Assembly (NCBI GenBank): GCA_963580455.1
Contig: OY756961.1
Coordinates: 9,343,001-9,407,000, forward strand
From: Euonymus europaeus
Taxonomy: Eukaryota; Streptophyta; Magnoliopsida; Celastrales; Celastraceae
Direction of reading: 5' to 3'
DNA: 64,000 bases
The translations under genes and the position numbers were made by a program. This document shows, piece after piece, positions 11,300 to 22,599 of the stretch (position 1 is the first letter of the stretch; the number at the start of each line of letters is the position of its first letter). Below the pieces are notes generated by a model. That model made no database searches and was not told the DNA's origin. It saw only the letters and a list, made by a program, of their open reading frames with translations.

Positions 11300-12408
11300 T
11301 TGTGTGTGTGAAATGTGATAGGAATAGTATGTTAAAGACCATTATTTTATGCAATGCTCAAACTCAATTTGTTTATTTGAATAAAATATGTTTAATATTT
11401 AATATAAAAAATGACATATTGACATAAATGTCTAATATTTTATAATTTATATAAATTGGTGTCTGGAGTTTAGCTTAAAGACGGAAGATCAATTTATAAG
11501 TTCATATTGAATATAAGTAAACGATCATATCTTAGACAAAATTGGACGAACCATCGACAGAGCTGTAGTATAATATTTCAGTATGCATGCTTATCTTGAT
11601 TAGAGAAAGTTATAAAACTTGAACTTACTATACTAGTACATTTGGAGTGTATTGATCAAGATTACATGTGAGTCAATTTTTTCAATGTGACTACATGGAA
11701 GATTGTACACTCACACTGAAGTTATGACATTGTTTATAATCTTAATTTATTAAGATTATTGGTACGTGTGCATTTAATATATGAGATTTTGATTTACCAA
11801 AGAATGAGGTCTTTTTGTATAGTCCAAAACACACCGAGTGAATTGGGTTACCGTATTAAATATTAATGTACGATGGAAAATAATTTATTAATAAAATTCA
11901 TATTCAATTATTGATTGATGATACCCTCTTGAGAATGCTTATAAAATATGAGATTGTCTCAAAACCCTACAGGTGAATTTTAATTAATCCGATACATTCA
12001 AATAAGTTAAGTGGTAAGCTCGAGAACTATTAAAAGATGTCAATCAAATATTATTTGTCAGTGATATATTTAATTGACAGGTAACTGTAACTTAGCGTAA
12101 GAATTTTAATGAACGATTATAACAAAAGTCTCATATTTGATTTGAGATAAAATGAGGAGTACAACTATAATATTTTAGTGGAATATATTATAGTTTATGG
12201 ATTTAAATTATGATTATGGGTTTGGGCTAACAATTAAATTTGTAGAAAGTCCATGTTTTATTTTTCTTTGTTGGTCCCCACCTTAACCCATGAAAGTCAA
12301 TACTAGAAGAGTCAGGAAAACCTAACAGAAATCGGAAACCCATGGGAATTAGAAGGGCCAGCCAACTAGGGAAAAAACCCTAGGAGTGGCCGACCCCAAG
12401 TGGGAGAT
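11300..12408 (+). mobile_element. 3' internal tail of a copia-type element, with polypurine tract
   Basis: Non-coding AT-rich sequence ending in the polypurine tract AAGTGGGAGAT (12398-12408) directly before an LTR start. That arrangement, and the AAGTGGGAGATTGTT context, are typical of the 3' end of Ty1/copia elements. No reverse transcriptase or integrase could be read upstream, so only the untranslated tail remains. Confidence 0.55.
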
Positions 12409-12908
12409 TGTTAAATATGGATACTATTATTTTTTAGTTTGGGTTATATTGGGCTTATACATGAGTTTTATGTATTGGGCTGGTTGGTATTTTTATACCA
12501 AAAAAAAGAGGGGATATATATATAACCCTTATTCCTTGTAACCCTAGAATTGATTGAGAGAAAATAAGAACACTGCAGCTGCCGTGGACGTAGGCATCAT
12601 TGGCCGAACCACGTTAAAATCTGTGTCTCTTGCTTGATTTCTTTCTTGCCTGACTGATTGATTGATTGATTGTGCTTAATTCGTCCTTACACTTTGAATC
12701 AATCCAGTTGGCTCCATCCTACGATATATTTATTAGAGATCAATCTAGAGAGATCTGAAGGTAAATTATCTTTACACAATTAGACAAGTTATAGATTATG
12801 CATGTTGATCATAATTAACAAAAAATTTAAAAGTCGTTTTCTTATCGATTACTCCTACGTGTGTTCCTTGTTTTCTAAAATGTTTCCACAAGTGCATATT
12901 TTCCAGCA
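12409..12908 (+). mobile_element. Copia LTR, 500 bp
   Basis: It starts TGTTAAATATGG after a polypurine tract and ends CCAGCA just before a primer-binding site. A TATATATAA promoter motif lies near 12514-12524, with a leader containing GATT tandem repeats (12655-12672). The LTR has 3'-type sequence on its left and 5'-type sequence on its right, so it is shared by two partial elements and is not a simple solo LTR. Confidence 0.65.
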
Positions 12909-12910
12909 AT

Positions 12911-12923
12911 TGGTATCGAAGTC
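12911..12923 (+). other. Primer-binding site, initiator-Met type, mutated
   Basis: TGGTATCGAAGTC lies 2 bp after the LTR end. The usual plant copia site is TGGTATCAGAGC; this copy has diverged in its second half. Confidence 0.55.
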
Positions 12924-13391
12924 AATCATAGATCTATAATTGATTTTAAAACAAAACCGAAAAATTTGTTAATTTTGATTTTTGTATGAACTATGATTAT
13001 TTCTTTGTTGTTACTAACTCGATTTTGCAGAATGCAATTCTATCTATCTTGGTTTAGTTTTTGAGAATTGATTTTAAATCGTTCACTCCGAATTAAGTAG
13101 TAGCAATTTATGTCACTACAAGAAAAAGCTTTTTTAGTGAGGGAATTTTTTTCCATCACAAAAATATTTTTAGCAACAGAAAATTTAAAATTTTCTGTCC
13201 CAAAAAAATCTTAATTTATTTTTGAGTTTTAGCGACGGAAATTTCCGTCTCTAAGTCATTCCGACGCAAATTTTAATAATTTTGTCTTTTTTGACTTTCT
13301 AGTGATGGAAAAGATTTCCGTAACTAATTCCGCCACTAATTAGTGATGGAAATATTTTTGTAGCTAATTCCGTCACTAATAAGCTACAAAT

Positions 13392-14985
13392 ATACCTAAA
13401 CTTATAATTCAGGTTTTTCATAAAATTGACTGACGGAAGTTCAAAATTAGTTGAAGGTTCCTTCACAAAATACTCTTATAACAACTAAATTTAGGAACAT
13501 GTCAAGTTTCAGCTCATTCGAATTTCGTTTGATCGATCACGCCATCAAAACGAGATATTTAACTTCGAATGAGATATCTAAGAGTATAATTTAGATTTTT
13601 AGAAACATTTGCCTATTAAAGTTCAAAATTGATCAAAGGTCCCTCTACAAAACATGTTTAGAATGACTAAAAATAGCTACATGTAAATTTTCAGCTCATT
13701 CAGAGTTTGTTTGATCAATCACGTGATCAAAATGAAAGATTTAACTTCAAACGAAATACCTAAGTGTACAGTTTAGGTTTTTCGAAAGATTAACCTATTG
13801 AATGACTAAATGGAGCTACATGTCAAGTTTAGGTTTTTCGAAAGATTTACCTATTGAAGTTCAAAATTGGTTGAAGGTTCCTTCACAAAATATATTTAGA
13901 TTAGCTAAATATAGCTACATGTCAAGTTTCATCACATTCGGAGTTTTTCGTGATCGATCACACCATCAAAACAAGATATTTAACTTCAAACGAGATACCT
14001 AAGTGTATAATTTAGGTTTTTCAAAAAATTGACTTACTCAATTTTAAAATTGGTCAAAGGTTCTTTCACAAAATATGTTTATAATGACTAAAAGTAGCTA
14101 TATGTCAAGTTTCATCTCATTCGAAGTTCTTTTGATCAATCAAGAGATCAAAACAAAGGATTTAACTTCGAACAAGATACCTAAATGTACAATTTAGATT
14201 TTTTAAAAGATTAACCTACTGAAGTTCAAAATTAGTCGAATGTTCCTTCATAAAATATGTTTAGAATGACTAAATGTAGATATATATCAAATTTCATCCC
14301 ATTCGAAGTTAATTTGATTGATCACATGATCAAAACGAGATATTTAACTTCGAAAGAGATACTTAAGTGCACAGTTTAGGTTTTTTGAAAAATTAACCTA
14401 TTGAATTTCAAAATTGGTCAAAGGTTACTTCAAAAAATATGTCTAGAGTGACTAAATGTAGCTACATGTCAAGTCTCATCTCATTCCAAATTTATTTGAT
14501 CGATCACGCCATCAAAACGTGGGATTTAACCTCGAAAGAGATAATTAAGTGTAAAATTTAGGTTTTTAGAAAGATTGACCTATTGAAGTTCAAATTTAGT
14601 CGAAGTTTCCTTCACAAAATATGTTTAAAATGACTAAATTTAGTGACATGTTAAGTTTCATCCCGTACGGAGTTCGTTTGATGGATCACGCCATCAAAAC
14701 GATATATTTATCTTCGAACGAGATACCTAATTGTATAATTTAGATTTTTCAAAAAATTGACCTACTCAATTTCAAAATTGGTCAAAGATTCCTTCACAAA
14801 ATATGTTTAGAATGACTAAATGTAGTTATACGTCAAGTTTCATCTCATTACATGTTCGTTTTATCGATCACGCCATCAAAATGAGTGATTTAACATTAAA
14901 CGAGATATTTATGTGTACAATTAAGATTTTTCGGAAAATTAACGGATGAGAGTTTGTTTGGTTAATCACACGATCAAAACAATTT
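13392..14985 (+). repeat. Tandem satellite array, about 181-bp monomer, about 8.5 units
   Basis: Marker GTTCAAAATT (with variants) recurs at about 13438, 13619, 13858, 14040, 14223, 14403, 14585 and 14766. The spacing is 180-183 bp except for one 239-bp gap that includes a truncated 60-bp unit. Each monomer carries TGATCGATCACGCCATCAA and TTAACTTCGAACGAGATACC. Units differ by substitutions, so the array is not new. It lies just inside the CACTA left subterminal region. Confidence 0.85.
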
Positions 14986-15793
14986 AATTTAATATATTGT
15001 TAAATTAGGAACTTACATTTGTCTTATAATTTATGATATTATAGGTTAATTAATTTACTAAACTTATCTTATAATCTATTAAATTGATCTTATATGTCAT
15101 ATTTATGAAGGTATTCTACTTCACTTATAATTAAATATACTAATAAGATAATCAATCTATTAAACTTGTTTAATTAATTATAAAAAATTTACTCCAAAAT
15201 TCTCAAGCACAGACGCGTATTAAGTAGGGTAAATGCTACTTTTAGTCACTGTTAGATTCGACGCGTTTCAAATCAGTCACTGAACTTTTAACTATTGCTA
15301 ACATGGCACTAATTTAGGCGCTCAAAATCCCTCCAAAAGCAAAAACCCTACCCTAAATTCTCTTTCACTTTGAGGTGTTTCATTTAACCCTAAATTCCCT
15401 TTGAAGTTTAATGAAATTCTGAATTGTTTTTCACTTCAACAAAACCCAAAATCAAACTACACCATAACCGATCTCTACATTGTGATATTTGGGGACATCC
15501 ATAGGCTGAACGAAGAGAAGCTTCTCACGGTGGCTACGATGACTATCGACAACAAAGGAGACGAAGAGAGGTAAGGGTATTTTTCATGTTCGTTTTTTCT
15601 TGTACTGAAATCGAGTGGGAAAACATCTCTGTGTTGTACATAAGGTTGTTTATTTTATGTGTGGTCCCTCTTTCTAAACGTAGCAGAGCATTGTCCCCTG
15701 TTTTGATGTAGAGGAAGCAGTGGTCCCTATATGTATTTTTGTCGAGTTTTGCAAGGATTCTGTTAGGTGTGGTAGTCACAACTTTATTTTATT

Positions 15794-18276
15794 TTGTGCA
15801 GAGTGAAATCAATTTCCAGGCAACCAGTTACAAGGTCTCTTGTTTCTCACTTTACTGTTGCTCATGAAGTTGACAAAGACAAACAAAGTCATGGTGTGCC
15901 TGATAGCCAAACTATGGATGATAGCCAAAGGTTGCCTGATAGCCAAGGTGTGCCTGATAGCCAACTAGTTGCCACTAATTTGATGGACGATGAAGATGAC
16001 GAAGTTCTAGATGCTTACATGGCTGGTTTGGAGGTCCATCACTCTGATGATGTAGGAGGGTTCAGTGATGATGAAAGGGGGTCCAGATATGAGAGTGGAG
16101 GTGATGAGTTAGGGGACAGTACTGATGAAGACTATGAAACTGAAGTAGATAGTGATGATGCCGATTCTGAAATGGAGGAGGGAAGAGATGGAGAAGGTGA
16201 ACGGGATGATGATTGTGAGGATGAAATTGAGATTGAAAATCAGTTTGATGATGCTGGTATGTTACTTTTCCAAACTGACAGTGATAAGGAAATTCGGGCT
16301 CATAAACAGGCCAATCCTCGATATAATCCTTCCGTCACTGCAAATGAACATAGTTTTCAATTAAGGATGGAGTTCACCACTTTGAAGGAGTTCAAAGATG
16401 CAGTGAAGAGTTATGCAGTTGATGGGGGATATCAAATACAATTGGTGAAAAATGACAAATTGAGGTGTCAAGTAAGGTGCAATATTGGCTACCTTTGGAT
16501 GATTTGCTGCTCCAAATTGGGGGGTGAGTCGACATTTCAAATCAAGACCTATGTCAACAAACATAAATGTAATAGAAGAGCCCCAAACAAGCAAGCAAGC
16601 AGCTCTTGGCTCTCAGTGAGATTATTGGATAAAGTTAGAGGAGAACCTAAGATTAGTGCAAGCCAGATATGTGAGTATGTGAAGGAGAAAATGGCACTAG
16701 AGATATCTAGGACACATGCATACACAGCTAAGAGGAAAGCACTAGAAATGATTGATGGGAAGCATAAGGTACAATATGCTCAACTAAGGAGCTACATGGC
16801 TGAGGTATTGAGGACAAATAATGGCAGTACATGTAACATACAAGTTGACAGAGATAGCCCGGAAGATCTTGTAATCTTTAAAAGAGCTTACATGTGCTTC
16901 CATGCGCTGAAATCAGGTTTCGTAGAAGGATGCAGTGACTGGATGGATGTTTTTTAAAAACATCTTATGGAGGACAGCTTCTCACAGCAGTTGCACAAGA
17001 TGGATGCAATGGGATTTTTCCTATTGCTTGGGCAGTAGTTGAGAGGGAAAATAATGAGTCATGGGACTGGTTTTTAAGAAAGTTGTTGTTGGACATTGGC
17101 GGGTTTGATAAACAGCGATGGTGTTTCATTTCAGATAGGCAAAAAGGACTAGTTCAAGCAATTGAGTACCTTGAGAGGGATTTCCAACATAGATTAGAAC
17201 ATAGGTTCAGTGTTAGGCATATATATGCCAACTTTAGCAAGCAATGGCTTGGGGCATTGTTTAGAAAACTGGTTTATGAAGCAGCAAAATTAACTACAAT
17301 GCAGGTATTCAATGAGAGGATGCAAAGGATTAAAGAAGCGGATGAGGCTGCTTGGGCTTACCTAAATGAGATACGACCCTGCTTGTGGAGTAGAGTTGGT
17401 TTCTCGACATTTAGCAAAAATGATGCAATTGTCAACAATATGTTTGAGAGTTTCAACAACATGGTACTCCCTGTTAGAGACAAGCCAATAATAACCATGT
17501 TAGAGGAGTTGAGGTCACAGTCCATGGATAGACTTGTGAGGAAAAGAATTGTAATGGAAAGAAAGGAAGGTGTTCTTGTATCCAATGTTCAGAAGTTGTT
17601 GGTTAGAAGGTTTGATGAGAGCAGGTTGTGGACTGCGAAGTGGAATGGGGATGCTGCACAGTCCATATTCCAGGTACATATTTCATAAATTTTATACATT
17701 AAAATCATTTAATTTATAGTCATTGTGATAATATGTTGTAGGTTACCATATTCCAGGTACATATTTTTAGCAAATCCTATTCAAAGACTGCACAGTCCAT
17801 ATTATAGTCACACATTTCACACATTTTTACATTGAATTCATTTAAATTGTACTGATTGGTATTATGTTGTAGGTTACCAAGAAGCCTGAGCAGTACATTG
17901 TTGATGTCAAGAACTTCACATGTAGTTGTCGAGAGTGGGATCTTACCGGCATCCCATGTACACATTCAGTGGCAGCAATAGGATGGCTGCACAAGGATCC
18001 GGCTGAATATGTGCACGAATACTATAAGAGATCGACTTATTTGAGGGTGCATAGGCATAACATTCAGCCAACAAATGGTGAGAATTTGTGGACTGAAGTT
18101 AGTGGTGATGTAATTCTCCCTCCGCCAATGAAAGCTTTGATTGGTAGACTGAAGAAAAAGTGAAAAAGGGAGCATGATAAAGGCCACAACAGCAGGACCA
18201 AACTAGAGAGAAGGAGAGGAGTATAAGATGCACTAAATGTGGGATTGAAGGCCACAACAAGAGGAGCTGCAAGAAT
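15794..18276 (+). pseudogene. MULE transposase (MuDR family), frameshifted
   Basis: The segment before the first break (to 16938) has an acidic N-terminal region and then a MuDR-type DNA-binding region (FTTLKEFKDAVKSYAVDGGY). The catalytic core resumes in another frame at LDGCFLKTSYGGQ (from 16939) and continues with WAVVERENNESWDWFL and FISDRQKGLV to 17673. After an intron (GT 17674, AG 17871-17872) the exon 17873-18163 carries a SWIM zinc finger (CSCREWDLTGIPCTH). A CCHC knuckle (CTKCGIEGHNKRSC) follows near 18228-18270 in a different frame again. The break at about 16935 has removed roughly the five residues before the first catalytic Asp. The intron and its exon edges contain a partial tandem duplication. 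The product cannot be active. Confidence 0.85.
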
Positions 18277-18341
18277 GAGGTATTATACTTGCTATACCTG
18301 TAAATAGTTTAGCTGAATTTGTGCACTACATCATGAACTAA

Positions 18342-18836
18342 ATGTTGCACGCTGGGATGCGAGAAGGGATATCTGTTATGGATGCTGCTACCACTGGGAG
18401 AGGGTCAGTCAGAAGTGGAAGAGGAAATGTTGTAGAGAGAGGGAGAGGTACTTCAGTGCGGAGGGGTGCTGGTTCTGGTAGAGGCGGCCGTGCTCCAATT
18501 GCTAGTGGTGGATGTGCTCCAGTTGGCATTGATAGGGGGAAGATACACCCCGTTAGAGGAGTTGTTTTTCGTGAACCTCCTAGAGGGGGTAGTACTGTAG
18601 ATGTAGCTACGGGCAGTGTTCCAAACGTGGGAGTTGAGAGCACATACATGCCATTCAAAGGGAAACAATTAGATGGTGGAAGCAGGAGCCCAGGAAATAG
18701 GACCAAAGAGAGTGCTAGGAGGCTGCATACCACAGTCACAACGATTCATCGGTCCAGCTCCAGTGCAAGGTATACTACCATGGTAAATGCAAGCCAAAAA
18801 TCAATATCATATGCACCCACAGAAGCACCAAAGTAG
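18342..18836 (+). pseudogene. Arg-Gly-rich C-terminal exon of MULE transposase
   Basis: An open frame rich in RG repeats (RGRGTSVRRGAGSGRGG), then Ser-rich sequence, ending 300 bp before the right inverted repeat. Many plant MULE transposases end with RG/zinc-knuckle tails, so this is read as the last exon, spliced from the donor near 18279. It could instead be a separate small frame. Confidence 0.5.
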
Positions 18837-19289
18837 ATTTAATGTACTTGTTATTACAAACTGATTTTGTAGCATGCAATATGTTAGCTAGCATGCTTAA
18901 TATATCTGGCCTGTAATATTTTGGAGAATTATTTCTAGATTTGGACACAATGCAGGTCTTGTTGGCTAACTGATTTTTGGTACATTTGCCATGTCATCAC
19001 GTGTCAGTCCACATGTAACCATAAAACGGTTACATGTGGCCACGTCAGCAATAAATATTAACGGGCAGTACCAAAACTGACCAGTGACGAAAATTGAAAC
19101 AAAATACAAAGTTGAGTTCCGAAGTTGAATGTGTTAAAAGTTTAATGACCGATTTGAAACGCGTCGAATCTAAAAATGACTAAAAATAGCATTTATCCGT
19201 ATTAAGTATTTATTCTAAAATTCTCAAACACAGGCGTGTAAACTGAGACCTTCTACCCTTCCCCCAAAATTTTCACTCACCCGCCCGCT

Positions 19290-20494
19290 TCCTCATTTCA
19301 TTTGAAATCAGAAACCCTAGAGTCCGAGGAAACTTCCTCTCCTCTAAACTCTGTTGCTTACTCTCGCCCTAAACTCGCCTCTAAACTCCGACGAAGCTTC
19401 TTATTGCCTCAAACCCCGAAGCTTCCTCTCTCTATCTCACCAGATCGAGTATCAAAATCGTCTCTCTCTCCAGACCGAACTCTCCTCCATAACAGAATCA
19501 GGTATGGTCTTTCTGATATCCAGTGCTACGCTGGCTCGTTGGTGGTTTTCCTTATGCTTGCCTCCGCTTGTCTTTACTGGCTTTCGATTTCGGTGAAGAT
19601 TATGCTTCGATGGCAGATTTTACTGGCTTGGTTTTAGTGATGTATTGGAGAAAGAGACGGGATTGGTGCTTGCTGGGCAGACCAGGGATTCCCGTTCCCA
19701 AGCTCTTCTACTTCCTTCTATTCTTCTTCTTTCTTTATCGACTGTTTCACCTTCCTTGCTGCCTTGCTGGGCGACACCGATCTGAGTTCAGTGGGTTTTA
19801 AAATCTTCAGCTTTAAAAGGTTCGACTTTTAACTGCTAACTACTGCTTTCTCTCTGCCAATTTCTCCTTATACGATTTTGTTCCCATCCTTTACCAAGGT
19901 GATTAGTGGTTCATTTGTTTAGCTTTTCCAGTTATGTCATATGTGGGTTATGAATTGTGTTTTTTCTTTTGCAAACCAGTTATTATTATTTTTTATCAGC
20001 AACTTCTGGAATTAAGTTCCTTTGCTTTATTGAAGTGGAAATCCCATAATTAGGTGAAGAAAGCAACTGGTCCTGGTATAGAAATGGCTCTTTGTTGTCT
20101 AATCAGAGAAAATCTGTTGAATAGAATCAAATGTCCATGATTGCTAGAATTTATTTTCCTTTTTTCTTTTGATATAAAGGGATAGGACCACTGCTTAATG
20201 ATTTACCCTTGAAAATCATATTCACCTGTGATTGTGACGTTGATGATAAAGATGATGACTTGCGTGCCAATTATGGCAACAATAATTACCTTGATGCAGA
20301 GTCGATTCCAGCAGCAATTATTTTTTCTAGTTTTTAGTGAGTTGAATGTTAAATCTTTATGTTCCTTGTGTTTTCTCCTAGCATTTTGGAAGAAAATGTC
20401 TTCTTCAGGACCAAGCTCATCCAGCAATTCTGGGAGATCAAGACACAGTGCTAGAATTATTGCTCAGACTACTGTTGTTTTAGTGCGACTATGA
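19290..20494 (+). pseudogene. PHYA: Captured phytochrome A 5' region: leader, intron and first codons
   Basis: The ATG at 20396 encodes a Ser-rich start and then SGRSRHSARIIAQTTV, which matches the phytochrome A N-terminal extension as I know it from plants. The match ends at about 20476, then the frame reads five unrelated residues to a stop at 20492-20494. The acceptor TTTCTCCTAG lies 16 bp upstream of the ATG, and a donor AATCAG|GTATGG lies near 19502. The preceding pyrimidine-rich sequence (from about 19290) could therefore be the PHYA leader exon, and a roughly 880-bp leader intron would be captured too. About 27 of some 1,120 residues remain; no chromophore-binding domain is present. 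It lies inside the CACTA element. Confidence 0.75.
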
Positions 20495-20597
20495 TTGCTA
20501 GAAAAGTGTTTTGCTGGTATTGGAAAGTAATGTGTAACGACATGTGCTAGTGCATTGTCTATATGGGTTCTGCATATGTGGAGAGACGAGCAATTTT

Positions 20598-20801
20598 AAG
20601 GATGCAAGCTCACAAGCCATAAGAGAATGGGTAGGAAACTTGAAGAGCAGCTATTATTCAACTGGAACGGTCGTGTGGCCTTGTCGATGTCCTAGCATGG
20701 TACGAGAATCCAGCCGGTGATTGGAAGGGAGACAAGGGAACAAGCAATGGACAAATGAGGAGGGAGGCAAACCAGATATCCTAATAGCATAGGTAGCAAT
20801 G
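20598..20801 (+). pseudogene. Captured fragment of tryptophan synthase beta chain, type 2 (TrpB2-like)
   Basis: The translation gives KDASSQAIREWVGNLKSSYY, then after small indels CPSMVRE, IGRETREQAM, GGKPDILIA and VGSNG in shifting frames. This order and spacing follow the TrpB region around KDA.SEAIRDWV...HYILGS..GPHP.P.MVRDF..VIG.ET. The variant wording (SSQAIREWV, CPSMVRE) fits the plant type-2 beta chain better than the plastid TSB1 type; that subtype call is from memory. Stops and frameshifts make it non-coding. It begins about 120 bp after the end of the PHYA fragment. Confidence 0.65.
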
Positions 20802-21629
20802 GACCTTTATATGGCGAGGATGATTATTTGGAGTGATTTTTGTTTGTACAAAAAAATTTGTAAAATTAATATTTAAAATTTTGGTTGTAAATACTTTTTA
20901 ATTTTAATTCTATTATAAAGATTTTAATTGTGTTTATATTCATAACTAAAAGATACATAAATGTTTAAAATATTATTAAAAATTAAGAACTTTTGTATTT
21001 TATAAATTAAAATATTAGTCACGGAATTAGTGAGGGAATGTTGTGGCGGAAAAAATACTGTCACAAAATAGTTGACTCTATTTTTGTTATTTACCTGACC
21101 TTTTGTTTTGGATTACTCTTGGTCTGCTCCTATTCTATGAATTGCTCCTCGACTCAAATTATTGCTTGCAAATGTTACAATAATTCCTGCTTGGTGTTCA
21201 TCCTCTTATAATTCTAGATGGTGGATGCTTTTATGCTTCCCAGTATCTTTCCTTCTTTTGATCTGCCATTGCACCGCACTCCATTCATGATTTCTCAACT
21301 TGGGCTGCTGCCATGAGAAAGTCTCAAGTTAAGACAAAGTACATTGCAGGGTTTTGCTCTGTCTTGATAACCATATATGAACTGTAATTTGTTGGAAAAG
21401 ATCATAATAACTGCAGTTATTCCAGGATTCTTAAAAGCATAATCATTGCTGATCATAAGCACGAGATTTCGATTGTTTTAGACTAAGAAAAGTAATTAAT
21501 GATGTAATTGAAGGCAAGACAGAAATAATAGTATTTATGAGACCCAGGGTTACCGAATATTCGTTGATTGATAAAAAGGAACAAATTTCGAACACAAAAA
21601 ATAAATTGTTGTACAGCGCACACAAATTC

Positions 21630-22307
21630 CTAGTTATTCCCCAATTGTCGACGGCAAATCGGACAGGAATCGCTATTTTTCAACCAACGAAGTAAGCAGG
21701 AATGATGAAACACATGATCGCAAGGCATTTGAGTCACTTTTCTTCCCGACGACAATTCATCCAAACAAACCACACAATCGCCATCACCCTGGAACCCATC
21801 CTCCCTCTTCAGCTTCATTACTGCTTTCTTCGATGCACCTCTACACTGTAGACTCTCCACTACCACCTCTCCACGGTAAACGATTTCCCAAGTAAAAACC
21901 TCAACGTCAGCACACAAGAAAAGCCCACCAGAATATGAGCTAGGCGGAGGCCCAGTCATCAGCAACTGAGTGGCGACGGAAGCAACGTCTAGAGCCAATA
22001 CATTTAAGGTCTCTTGGGTTTGAAGATGGATGTTGTTGCCGACAGAAGTATGGACGAGATATTGTTTGATGAGACGAGGAGAAGTCAGGGCGTTGGTCGG
22101 AATGCTGACCAGAGAAGAATCTGGAGTGCCCACTTGTTGGGTTTGCCCGATCATCACGGTTTCTTCTTCCATGGAGTGGTAGAAAATCTGGGATATTCGC
22201 TGGAATCGGATTTGCAAGAATCCACCGCGCATGAATTTCAATCGATTCCCTTCAACACGTAAATTAACCTTGGCCATGGGAGAAGGCGAAGACATCATCA
22301 TCATCAT
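21630..22307 (-). CDS. RING-H2 finger protein, probable E3 ubiquitin ligase
   Basis: A single-exon frame of 225 residues, read leftward from five tandem ATG codons; which one starts is unclear. The N-terminal 175 residues contain no domain I recognise. Residues 178-218 form a complete RING-H2 finger: C178-x2-C181, C196-x-H198, H201-x2-C204, C215-x2-C218, with Trp208 in the usual position. RING-H2 proteins recruit an E2 enzyme to ubiquitinate substrates; no membrane segment or substrate domain is visible here. A TATA-like TTATATA lies about 70 bp upstream. The frame has no stop or shift, unlike its duplicate at 50344-52116. This is the most credible functional gene in the window. Confidence 0.8.
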   Translation of the reverse strand: MMMMMSSPSPMAKVNLRVEGNRLKFMRGGFLQIRFQRISQIFYHSMEEETVMIGQTQQVGTPDSSLVSIPTNALTSPRLIKQYLVHTSVGNNIHLQTQETLNVLALDVASVATQLLMTGPPPSSYSGGLFLCADVEVFTWEIVYRGEVVVESLQCRGASKKAVMKLKREDGFQGDGDCVVCLDELSSGRKVTQMPCDHVFHHSCLLRWLKNSDSCPICRRQLGNN

Positions 22308-22379
22308 CGAAATCGTAGATACAAGAGAGGAATTATGAATTGTTGATACAATGTGTTATGTTTGTGGGAGCGTGCCTTA

Positions 22380-22387
22380 ATATATAA
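22380..22387 (-). promoter_or_regulatory. TATA box of the RING-H2 gene
   Basis: CTTATATATT on the minus strand, about 70 bp upstream of the first ATG. Conserved in the duplicate at 52184-52191. Confidence 0.55.
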
Positions 22388-22599
22388 GGGGTTGAGTCTC
22401 TTTCAAGGACTGTGAGTCCCAATCTATTTAGGAGAAGGAGAAGGTATTTTTTAGACCGTTTATTTAAATTTCACTTTTAAGTGACAGACTTTCTCCGTAA
22501 AGCTGAAGGAATGAGGTCGGTAAAGCTGAAGCAGAGTTTTATGTCATTCCTCAAATGACGTGTATTTTTTAAAATAATTAATTAAATATGACCAGTTTA

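Larger units (their letters stand above)
15227..19198 (+). mobile_element. Mutator-like element (MULE), 3,972 bp, 10-bp target duplication
   Basis: The terminal inverted repeats are 66 bp (15227-15292 and 19133-19198), with about 7 mismatches, and start GGGTAAATGCTA / GGATAAATGCTA. Direct repeats GTATTAAGTA flank it exactly at 15217-15226 and 19199-19208. It encodes a MuDR-type transposase. It interrupts the CACTA element, so it is the younger insertion. The flanks just outside the target duplication also resemble each other (AAAATTCTCAA and ACAGRCGYGTA on both sides), which suggests a short tandem repeat at the target before insertion. Confidence 0.9.
13114..21070. mobile_element. Non-autonomous CACTA element carrying captured gene pieces (right end lost)
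   Basis: The left terminus is CACTACAAGAAAAAGC at 13114, the canonical plant CACTA inverted-repeat sequence. It is followed by subterminal GCGACGGAAATTTCCGTC-type repeats (13220-13380). Similar GTCACGGAATTAGTGAGG / GGCGGAAA motifs occur at 21015-21065, but no clean CACTACAAG reverse complement follows, so the right end is truncated or rearranged. The body has no CACTA transposase. It holds a satellite array, a nested MULE, a phytochrome A 5' fragment and a tryptophan synthase fragment. The assignment of everything in between to one element is inference from the two subterminal regions. Confidence 0.6.

Noticed and set aside
18338..18739. Minus-strand frame opposite the RG-rich MULE exon
   Set aside because: Pro/Leu-rich mirror of the RG-rich frame, no domain, and antisense to the transposase gene.
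20228..20395. In-frame N-terminal extension upstream of the phytochrome-like ATG
   Set aside because: This stretch is T-rich and ends in a splice acceptor; it is best read as leader intron.
21050..21107. Right terminus of the cargo-bearing CACTA element
   Set aside because: Only loose similarity to TTCTTGTAGTG; the end cannot be placed from sequence alone.
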